From the NCBI RefSeq assembly GCF_004006635.1, contig NZ_CP034842.1:2356001-2420000 (forward strand): DNA of 64,000 bases, read 5' to 3'. This stretch comes from Fusobacterium necrophorum subsp. necrophorum (lineage in GTDB: Bacteria > Fusobacteriota > Fusobacteriia > Fusobacteriales > Fusobacteriaceae). Of this stretch, positions 51,086-63,000 are shown piece after piece; within the stretch, counting starts at the first letter, position 1; every line of letters starts with the position of its first letter. Position numbers and translations under genes: made by a program. The notes under the pieces are model-generated. The model saw only the letters and a program-made list of their open reading frames with translations. It did not search any database and was not told the DNA's origin.

Positions 51086-54000
51086 ATGAAAAACCAACGA
51101 AAAGAAGTGGAAAGAACTTTGCGATATATCGCGAAAAGAAATAAAAGTATAAGCTTTTCCATAGGACTGGTATTGCTATATCTAATGTTAGGAATGAATG
51201 CTTTTGCGGAAAGTCCAAAATACGGGGGGGGTAAAAAACTCGCTAAATCTAATATAAATGCCTCGGCAGATCAATTATCTCAACTTTTACAAAAAATTAA
51301 GGTAGAGAATGAAAAGAAAGTAAAGAATACTAATTTAGAATTGATTCAATTGATGGAACAAGGAGATCAAGTTGTAAAGTCACCATGGTCATCGTGGCAA
51401 TTTGGTTTGAATTATATATATGAAAATGGAGGAGAGTATTTCAAAGGCAGAGGAAATGGAGATAAAGATAAAAAATATCCTTATGAAGGAATATTAGCAA
51501 GAAGTATTGATGTATATGAAAGATATACATCACCACAAAGTGCAAAATACTTAGAATTATCGACAGGGACAGATATAAAAAGCGCTACGACAACTAATAG
51601 AAATGGTCTGAAAGATGTTTATGGATTGGCAAATACAAAAGTATTGCAAGAAAAACCATTAAAATTTGAAGTAAGTGCAGGAATTAGACCAATACAAGTG
51701 AGCAAAGGAGAAATAAAATTAGCTGAAAAAACTCCACAAATTCCGAACTTACCAGAAGTAGCAACCTTTACTTTTTCTCCTATCACTGTAAATTCTATAA
51801 CCGTGACAAGCTCAAGTCCTACAGTAAGTGTAGCAACAGTTAGCAAAACTGCACCTGAAGCACCAAATGTATCAGCAAATACACCTACAGCACCAACAAC
51901 AGCAAAGTTTGAAGTACCTAATCCGAGCATAAGTTCTGTATCTGTTAAGGTGCAACCTGTGTTTGTACAGGCAAAAAAAATATCTAAAGGGGCAGTAAAT
52001 ATAGAAGCCCCCACAATGAATGTAGTAACAGTAACACCTTTAAATATACCAAATGAACCAACAGCACCAACGCTACCAAATATAAAGATAGCAACATTCA
52101 ATCCTGTTGCACCGAAGGTAGAAAAACCTAAATTAACAACACCTCCTACTTTTAATATACAATTAGGTTCATATAGAAATCATATGACGCAACACTTTTT
52201 TCAAGATGGAGATGGTGGAAGATTTAGAGGGGCAGGTTTTTCGATAAAAAATGATAATAAGATAAATAAAATAGATGCAAATACGACTGGAATAACAGAT
52301 GGGCATCCTACAATTGTCTCAGCTTGGGCAACTCCAAGTCAATATATAGATGGAAGTAAATCGGATTCGGCACTACTAAAAGTTTATTTTGATGTGACAC
52401 AAAATGTTGGTACAGTTACAGTAGACAGAGATTTGACTATTGATTCTATAAGTGATTTAACGGAAGAGGAAAAAACGATAGAAAGGAATAAAAATAGAAC
52501 TTGGAATCTGCAAGACTTTTTGATTGGTGGTTCACGTGTGGCAACACTTGATAATGCACATAATACTACCATAAAAAATGCAAAAACTATAAATTTGGTT
52601 GGACCATTGGTTGTTGGTTATGAAATTCAAAATGATAATGTAGGGACAGGGACAAGAGCAATAGAAAACACAGGAACTATTACTGATGAAGCAGAAAGTA
52701 AGAAGGAAAACATAGGAGTACTTACTCTTTCAGGGAACGAAGTTAATTTAACACTTTCACCTCACTTAGGTGGAGGTAAGAGCATAAAAATATCTAGAAC
52801 ATCTGAGGGGTACATAGGATATAAAGTAGGGATGATTTTAACCTATGAATATGATGATAAGAATTCTTCAAATTATTATAAATTTTTAAATGATACCAAT
52901 GGAACTATAAAATTTAGCGGGAAAAACTCAATAGGGATACAAATATATGCACCCGAAGCAGAATCACAAATAATAACACAAAATAAGGGTGTAATAACTA
53001 TGGGTGGAATAGAAAGTTATGGATTAAAATTATCTTCTAGAGTTTCAAGTAATTTAACTTTTGAAAATTCAGAAAATGGTACTATTAATATATCAGGAGA
53101 TAAATCAAAAGATAATGTAGAAAAAGAATCTCTATCGTCAGGTATAGCGGTACTGGAAGATTCAAGTTTAACTGGGAATCGTTCTATCAGAGCATATACA
53201 GGAAAAGTATTGAATAAGGGAACAATAAATGTTTCAGGTGGACAGGGCAATACAGGAATGGTTCTTAAAGTAAATGCAGCAGATGATATTACAAATAAAA
53301 AAACAATAAATGTAAGTGGAAGTTCAAATATAGGAATGAGAGTAGATAAGGGGGAAGTTTCAACTGATGCCACAGGAACTCCAAAAGCTAAAAATGATGG
53401 AACAATAAATATAAATGGTGGAACTACAGCTACAAAAAATATGGGTATGGTTGCAAATGGTGAAAGTGAAGCAACAAATGAGACAGCAGGAAAGATAACT
53501 TTAAAAAATACAGGGATAGGATTATTATCAACAAATAGTGGAACTGTAGATAATAAAGGTACAATTTCTGGAGAAAATTTAGATTTAGCAATTGGAATAT
53601 CCGTTTTAGCTAATTCAAAAGGGACAAACACCGGAACTATGAAATTAAGTGGAACAGGGGTAACAGGGGTTTATAATGAAGCTGGTACATTTAATATGAC
53701 AGGGGGTTCTCTAGAAGTATCAGGAGATAAATCATTAGGAATATATTCCAAAGGAAACTCAACTACTACTAATTTATCTGGAGGTACAATAACAGCCTCA
53801 AATGGTACAGTAGGGCTTTATGCAGATGATTCTACGATGAAATTATCTGGTTCAGTAAAATTGATATCTGGAAAAGATGGATTAATGTTCTATAATTATT
53901 CAAGTACTAACAACAATCCAAGTGGAAAATTTAATTTATCTGGTGATATTAAAGGAGAAGTAAAATCAGATGGAACAGCATTTTATTTTAAAGGAGGTTT

Positions 54001-57000
54001 ATCAGGTATAACAAGCTTTTTAAATAGTATGTTTGATCATGGTACAAGTACAGGACAGTTGAAGCTGAAATTAAATGATGGAGCAACATTATTTGTACTA
54101 GATAACCCAGGAACAGGAACACCGATACAATTAAGTAGTGCAGAAACAACTGGAATAGGATCAACCTTAGGTTCTAAAGTAATTTTGGAAACTCCGACAA
54201 CTAAATACAAAGCTTATTCTGTATTTAAGGGAGCGCTGGAAATAGATCAAAATGTAGATTTATCTTTTAATACAGATGCTTTCTATAAAGTAGAATTTAT
54301 ATCTTCAAATGTGAAAATAAATAATGGAATGACTTTATCAGGAAGCTCAATGGCTAATGGAGCAAATTATATCATTGGACAAAAAAATTATTCGGGAGCA
54401 ACAGATTCTTCATCAATTAACATCTCAAATGCAGGAGAGATAAATTTTACTGGAAATAAGACAACAGCTTTATTAGCGGATTTTGGAAAAGTAACAAATG
54501 AAACATCAGGAAAAGTAAAAATGACAGGAAGTGAAAATATAGGATTGCTAGGAGCTTCAAATTCAATTCTTGATAACAAAGGCGGAATAGAAATGGGAAC
54601 AAAGGGAGTAGGAATTTGGGGAGTAAATCAACTAGCAACAAGTACTGATTGGTCAAATAAAAACATAAATATAACAAATACTGGAACAATAAAAGGCACA
54701 AGTGGAAGTTCATCAGTACTTGGAATATATGCAAACAATACTTCAAGTTCGGTTTCAGTTGGGAATTCAAAAGTAGATCATTCAGGGGATATTGATTTAT
54801 CAGGATCTACTCAAAGTATAGGAATAAACTCTAACAAAAGTACAATAACTTCAAGTGGAAAAATTTCTGTAAATGAAGGAAGTATAGGAATAAATGCAGT
54901 ATCATCTCCTACAAAAGTAACAGGAGGAACTTATACTTTAGGAAAAGAATCAGTGGGATTTAAATTGAGTGGAACAGGTACTACATTTACAGGAACAGGA
55001 GGAAGTATTGCAATAACGGGAGAAGATTCCGTTGCATACCAAATAGACGGAATTATACTAGAAACAGGCGGAACAACAAATAAATTTACTGATGATTTAT
55101 CATTGACATCAACAGGTAAATACACATATATTAATTTGCAAAAGAATGCGAATTTAACTTATAACAATAGCAATGCCAAAACATTGGTAGCAGATAATTC
55201 TATATTTATAAATGCACAAAATTCAACTGTAAATTTAGGTTCAAATGTTGATTTATCTTCAACACATAAATCAGTTGTAGGAGTATATGCAAAGGAAACT
55301 GCAACAGGAACACGTTCTATTAGTAATGGAGGAAAAATTTCATTAACTGGAGATAGTTCAGTTGGATTGTATGGTGTAAATCAAAGCACAGGTAATTTAT
55401 CTTTGACGAATAATGGTACAATAATAATAGGAGATAAAGGAGCAGGACTATATACTAAAAAAGCAAGTGCTTCAAACAAAGGAACAATAACAGTAGGAAG
55501 CTCTTCAACAGGGATGTCGACAGAAGATGGACAATTATCTAATGATACTGGAGCAAAAATGATAAGTACAGGAACGAAAGCAATGGGTATTACACAAAAA
55601 GCTGGAGGAAATATCTCAAATGCAGGAGAAATTAGATTAACTGGAGATAAATCGATAGGTATGTTATCAACAGCTATAACAACAACAGGGCATGTTGTTT
55701 CGAACACAGGGACAATAACCGTCGGAGATTCCACTAATTCAACAGAGCCAAGTATTGGAATATATAATGGAAACTCATCAACAAATAGTAAAGTAGAAAA
55801 TAGTGGAAAAATAACCGCTGGAACAGAGTCTATAGGAATTTATGCTAAAAATATAAACTTAACAGGAAATTCTGAAATATCTGCTGGAAAGGGAGGAATA
55901 GCAGTTTATTCAAATGAAGGAACTGTAGATATTTCAAGTGCTTCTAAATTATCTGTTGGAGATAGTTTAGGTTCAGGTAGAGAAGGAATAGCTGTATATT
56001 TAGCAGGAAACAGTCAAACTCTTAATAGCAAAACTTTGAATTTAACAATAGGAACTGGTTCATTCGGATATGGAGTGACAGGAAAAGGAAATACAGTTAC
56101 ATTGGGAACATCTGGAACGGCAGCAACTGTAACTTTAGGTCAAAATTCTACTTACCTGTATTCAATAGATGAAACAGGTAACATAACAAATTATAATAAG
56201 TTAACTTCAACAGGAGATAAAAATTCAGGTATCTATTCAGCAGGTACAGTAACGAATGAAGGAGAAATAAATTTTAATTCATCTACAGGTTCAGTAGCGA
56301 TACAAAGTATAGAAAATGGAACTGCAACAAATGAGGCTACAATAACAGTTGGAAAATCTGTTACAACAGGTTCTGAAGCATATAGTATAGGTATGTCGGC
56401 AGGAGTATCAGGAACTTCAAAAACTAAAGGTAATGTAGTAAATGCTGGAACTGGAGTTATTACTATAAATAATGACAATAGTTTGGGAATGTATGGAACA
56501 GAAACTGGAAGTACAGGAACAAATAAAGGGAATATAAATGTAGCAGCTACTGGTGGAAAAAATGTTGTAGGAATGTATGCAGATAAAAATTCTGTCATGA
56601 CAAATGAAAATAAAATAAATATGGCTTCAACAATAACTACTGCACCAACAGGAACGCCACAAGCCTATAATTTTGGTATGATTTCTTCTAATGGAGGAAT
56701 AGTTAAAAATACTTCTACTGGTACAAATACCGGTATTACATTATTAGGACCATATACAATAGGAATGATGTCTGATAAGTCAAAAATAGAAAACTCTGGA
56801 AAGATTACAGGTGCATCAGTGACAAATTCTATAGGAATTGCAGGAATAGCAGCTTCTAATGTAACAAATTCAGGAGAAGTAAGTTTAACTGGAAAGAATA
56901 GTACAGGATTATTCTTAAATGGAGCAAATACAACAGGAAAAACAGAAGGAACATCTAAAATAACATTATTAGGAGATAATTCTATCGGAATATTTGTAGA

Positions 57001-60000
57001 TAATGCAGCTAATTTAAATTCGTATGCAGGAGAAACTAAATTAACAGGTAAGGGTGTCTATGGAATAGTTCTTGATAATGGTGGAAAACTTGTATCAAGT
57101 GGTGGAAAACTAGAAGTAGGAACATCAGCGTCACCAGCAGGAGAAACAACACAAGGTTCTATGGCAATAGGAGTTATGAGAAATAATTCAGAAATGTCTG
57201 GAAAACTAGATGTAACAGCTCATTTAGCTGGTAAGAACTCTATAGGAATTTATTCCAAAGGAAAAGTTATAGTAAATAAGGCAGATATTACAACAGCAAA
57301 TGGCGCAGTAAACTTCTATGCAGATGGAGGAACTATAAAAGTAGGTAGTGGTGGAGGAACAAGTACTACAGAAACAGGAATAGGAAATGCGGGGTCTCAA
57401 GGTTCACTATTATTCTATACTAAAAACAATGGAAAAATAGAGATAGCAAATACGATGAATGCTAAAATAAAAGGGGACTCAAATGCAGCATTAAGAGGAA
57501 CAGCTTTCTTATACAATGGACCTACATTAAGTGGTACAAATACAGTTAGTAACTGGTTAAATAATACATTTATTAACAATGGATTAAGTAAATTATCATT
57601 AAATATGGAGGATAATTCAAGGTTAGTTCTTGTAAATGGTACTGGTCATACTGTTAAATTAAGTGAATTAAAAGCAAGCGCTTTAGGAATTGGAACAATA
57701 ACTACTACTACAAATTATAAGTCATTTACTATGTCTAAGAGCACTTTAGATATTGATGAAAATGCTAATTTAGATGGAAACACTGACTATACAAGATTAG
57801 AATTATTAAATTCTAGTATAACAAATAATGCTAATATAACAGGAAGTCAAGATAACCAATATGCAATGGCACAAGAAACAGATACTACAGTATTTGGTGC
57901 TAGTCAAAGTAATGTTGTTCTTACAAATAAAGGAAACATTAATTTAAGTGGTGCAACTTCTGTGGCTATGTATACAAAATATGGAACTTTAACCAATGAT
58001 TCGAATGGTAAAATGAATATAAGTGGTAAAGATTCAACTGCAATGTTTGGATTAAATGATTCAAAATTAACAAATGCCGGAGTTATAAATATTTCAAATA
58101 AATCAACTGGAATGTATTATTCAGATGTCACAACATTACAAATTTTTGATACAAAAGAAAGTTTAAAAAATGCAGGAATGATAAAGATAACTGAGGGAAA
58201 TAAATCAGTAGGAATGGCATATGAGCCGGGAAAGATTGGAAGCAATACAGTTACATTTGAAAACAATGGAACAATCCAAATGACAGTTGCAAATGGAGAA
58301 AAAAATGTTGGAATGTTTGCAAAAAATTCTAAAGATTCTAAATCATACAATGTAAAAAATACAGGAACTATAGAAATGACTGATGCTACATTAACAAAAG
58401 ATGCTAATATAGGAATATATACAGAAGATAAAAATAAAGTAGAAAATTCTGGAAAGATAACGATAGGAAGGAATTCTATAGGAATCTTTGGGTATGGAGT
58501 AGCAAATTCAGGAGATATAACTGTAGGAGAAAATGGAATAGGAATTTTCTCAAAAGGCAAAAATGTTACCTTAACAGACGGAATCATAACAGCAGCAGAC
58601 AGTACAAGTGCCGCTCAAGCAGCAGTAGGAATATACTTATCTGGAAGTGGACAAACACTTACCAATAGTGGAACCAAATTTGATTTAGGAAAAAATACAT
58701 TTGGAATCATAAATACGAATGCAACAGGTGGAAACACAATAGATAGTACAACTTCTTCTGTAACACTGGCTAAAGAGGGAGCTACATACATTTATTCAAC
58801 AGACACTAATGGTACAGTAAATAATGCAACAAAACTTACAGCTTCAGCAAGTAAAAATACAGGTATCTACAGCGCAGGAACAGTAAAGAATGCTGGAGAT
58901 ATAGATTTTAATTCTGCAACAGGTTCAATAGGAATCCAAAGCATATCTAATGGAACTGCAACCAATAATGCTACAATCACTGTTGGAAAATCCGGTAAGG
59001 CTAATAACTTATATAGTATAGGGATGTCAGCGGGAATAAAACAACATGTAGGAGCAACCAGAGGAAAAGTTGTAAATAGTGCAACAGGAAGGATAAAAGT
59101 AAATAATAGTAACAGCTTAGGAATGTACTCAACTGAAATAGGAAGTACAGGAGAAAACTTAGGAACGATAGAAACAAGTACTTCCGGAACGACAGCTATG
59201 TTTGCAGATAATAGCAGTATTATGACAAATAAAAATAAAATAAAGGTAAACTCTACCATGGCAAATGTAATGTCATATAACTTTGGTATGTCTTCATCAG
59301 GAACAAATTCAGAAGTTATAAATGATACAACAGGACTTATTTCACTAACTGGAAAATACGGAATAGGGATGTATTCTAATGGTTCCAAAGCAACAAATGA
59401 TGGAACTATTACCTCAACATCTGCTAATAATGTAATAGGAATGCACTCTGCAACAAATACAGTTGGAGTAGCATCAGCACTAAAAAATACAGGTCGTATC
59501 AATCTTACAGGTTCTGATAATGTAGGTATCAGTTTAACAGGGGCAGGAACAACAGGAACAACTACAGGAAGCTCTAAAGTAACTTTATCAGGAGATAATA
59601 GTACCGGAATCTCTGTAGCAAAAGGAAGTGCATTAACAGCTGATGCCGGAACAACTACCGTAAAAGGAAATGGAGCGTATGGAATAGTAGTGGATGATAA
59701 TGCTGCTAGCACGATGAGTTCTACAGGAAAATTAACAGTTTCTGGCGCAACAGGTTCAGCAGGGGAATCGTCTACAAGAGGTTCCGTAGGGATTGCGGTA
59801 ATGAATACAGCAGCAACCGGATTGACAGGAAGTTTGGATGCGACTATACACGTAACTGGAGGAAAATCAGTGGGATTGTACTCAAAAGGAAACTTAATAG
59901 TAGACGAAGCAAATGTAACAACATCCAATGGAGCTACAAACTTCTTTGCGGATGGTGGAAAGATTACTGTAGGAAATGCAAGTGGAGTAAGTAATGTAGT

Positions 60001-63000
60001 TACCGGAACAGGAAGTAAAGGTTCATTGTTATTCTATGCTACAGGAGCCGGAAAAATAAATATTAATGGAAGAATGAATGCGACTATAGAAGGTGGAGCA
60101 AATGCAGCAACAAGAGGAACAGCTTTCTACTATAACGGAAGTAGTGGAGTAGATTTCACAACATGGTTAAATAATACATTCAGTGGATTAAATAATTTAC
60201 ACTTAATGATGAATATTGGTTCAAGATTAATTGCAGCACAAGGGCTAACAGTAGATTTATCTAATACAGGTATAAGTACTATATTCCCAACAAGTGTTAT
60301 AGGAAGCATCAGTGGAACAGATTACAAAACATTTATGCTACATAGAAGTAATCTAACAGTAGATCAAGCTGTAAACCTTGACAACTCAGGGGATGCATAT
60401 AATAACCTGGAAATAGCAGGATCTTCCATAACAAATAATAATACAATAACAGGAACAAAAGATGCTCAAACAGCAATGGCGCAAAAAACGGATGGAAAAA
60501 ATGTAGTTCTTACAAATACTGGAACTATTAATTTATCAGGAAAAGAATCCACTGCTATGTACACTAAAAAGACTGATGCATCTACAGGAACATTAACAAA
60601 TAGTGGAACGATAAATGTTGGAGATAAGTCAACAGCTATGTATGGAATAAACAATGTCGTATTTAGCAATACAGGAACAATCAATATTGGAAGCGATTCC
60701 ACTGCTATGTACTATACAGATAAAGAAGGAAGCACAGTATATAATACAACCACAGGATTATCTAATGCCGGAATTATAACAAGCTCCGGAAATAATTCCA
60801 TGGCTATGAGTTACCAAGATGGAAATATAACAGGAACACCTATATTTGAAAATACTTCTACGGGTACTATAACAATGACCGGAGATAAAAATATAGGAAT
60901 GTATGCTCTAAAGGCAAACGCAGGTTCCTATACAACAAAAAATAGTGGTACAATAACACTAGGTAATTCAACAGAACTTAATAATCCTAATGTTGCAATT
61001 TATACAAATTCTGCTACAGTAGGAACAAATCCAATAGAAAATACAGCTACCATCACTGTAGGAAATAATGCAATTGGTATATATGGAAATGAAGTAAATC
61101 AATCAGGAAATATAATGACTGGAGATAATGGAGTAGGAATATATTCCCAAAGAGGAGAGATAAATCTAACTGGTGGAACAATAAAAGTTGGTGGAAAAGA
61201 AGCAGTTGGAGTTTATACAAGTGGTATTGAAACTAGAATGATTAAAAACAGTGGTACCTCATTTGATATAGGAGATACTTCATTTGGATTTGTCAATATT
61301 GGAAATGGTGGAAATACAATTGAGAGCAAGACTACAAATATAACTTTATCTGGAAATGATTCCGTATATGTTTACTCGAATGATAATACATCCACAGTAA
61401 ACAATCATTCTGCTATCACTTCAACAGGCGCTACAGGAGGAAATTATGGTATTATTTCAGCCGGAACAGTAAACAATGATGGAAATATGACCCTCACGCA
61501 AGGAATAGGAAATGTTGGAATCTATAGTAATGGTTCCGGAATTGCAACAAATAGCGCGAATATAAGAGTTGGAGCATCTGACCCTGATAATCAAAAATAC
61601 TCTATAGGTATGGCAGCAGGATATAAGAATGATGAAGATACTACCAATCCAGCTACAACAGGAAATGTTCTAAACAAGGGAAAGATTTCTGTAGATGGAA
61701 AATTCGGAATTGGAATGTATGCTACGAATGGAAGTACAGTAGAAACAACTGTAGGTTCCAAAATAGAACTAAATGCAGATAATACCATTGGAATATATCT
61801 TGATGAAGGAGCAAGAGGAGTAAACCATGGAGAGATAAAAACAGGAAGCAGTGGACTTAGCAATGTAATTGGAGTGTATCTAGGCAGAGGAACGAAACTG
61901 GATAACTATGGAAAGATAGAAATAGAAGCTACAAATGGAGCGGGAGCATATTTAAAAGGTGGAACAATTGCTAACTATGGAACCTTGAAAGCAACTGGTG
62001 CAGGAGCAAAAGATATTTATACATATGGAAATGATATGTCAAAACCTGGATTTGGAGAAGTAGAAATAATAGCGAAACCAGGAGCAACAAAAGCTACAAT
62101 AAAAATAGATGGCAAGGAAGTAAGCCCTAAAGTAGCAGTGACAAATATTATAGAAGCGCCAAAAACAGTATCAGCTTCAAGCATAGGAATGTATGTAAAT
62201 ACATCAGGGACAAGTTTTACTAGACCGATAGAAAACATAGATAAATTAACAGAAGAAGCAGATTTAATTATAGGAACAGAAGCTTCTCAAAACACAAATA
62301 GTAGATACTTAGAAATCTCTGATCCGAAGATATTAAAAGCATACAATAAGGTAATTGCATCAGGAAAAGTTAAAAATTGGAATATTTATTCCGGTGGACT
62401 TACTTGGACAGCGACTGCAACATTAGATCCAATTACTGGGGAAGTTCAAAAACTATACCTAGCAAAGGCATCGTATACAAATTGGGCTGGAGATAAAAAT
62501 ACAACCAGAGATACCTATAATTTTGCAGATGGATTGGAACAACGATATGGGATTGAAAAGTTGGGAACAAAAGAAAACAGAGTTTTCGAGAAGTTAAATA
62601 CTATTGGAAATAATGAAGAAATTTTATTACATCAAGCCTATGATGAAATGATGGGACACCAATATGCGAATCTACAACAGAGAATCCATGCAACAGGACA
62701 AATACTGGATAAAGAATTTAAATACTTGAAAGAGGAATGGAGAACTGCCTCAAAGGATTCGAATAAGATAAAAGTATTTGGAATGAATGGAGAATATTCT
62801 ACAGATAGCGCAGGAATTATTGATTATAAGAACAATGCTTATGGAGTAGCTTATGTAGGAGAAAAGGAAACATTCAGATTGGGGAATACTACAGGTTGGT
62901 ATACTGGTTTGGTTCATAATGAATTCAAGTTCAAAGACATTGGACGGTCAAAAGAAGAAATGTTAGAAGCAAAGCTTGGAGTCTTCCATTCCAAAGCCTT

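Noticed and set aside
58867-59928. Long open frames on the minus strand inside the autotransporter gene
   Set aside because: They are hydrophobic, Pro/Val-rich mirror readings of a repetitive A-rich gene, lack ribosome sites, and recur wherever the repeats do.
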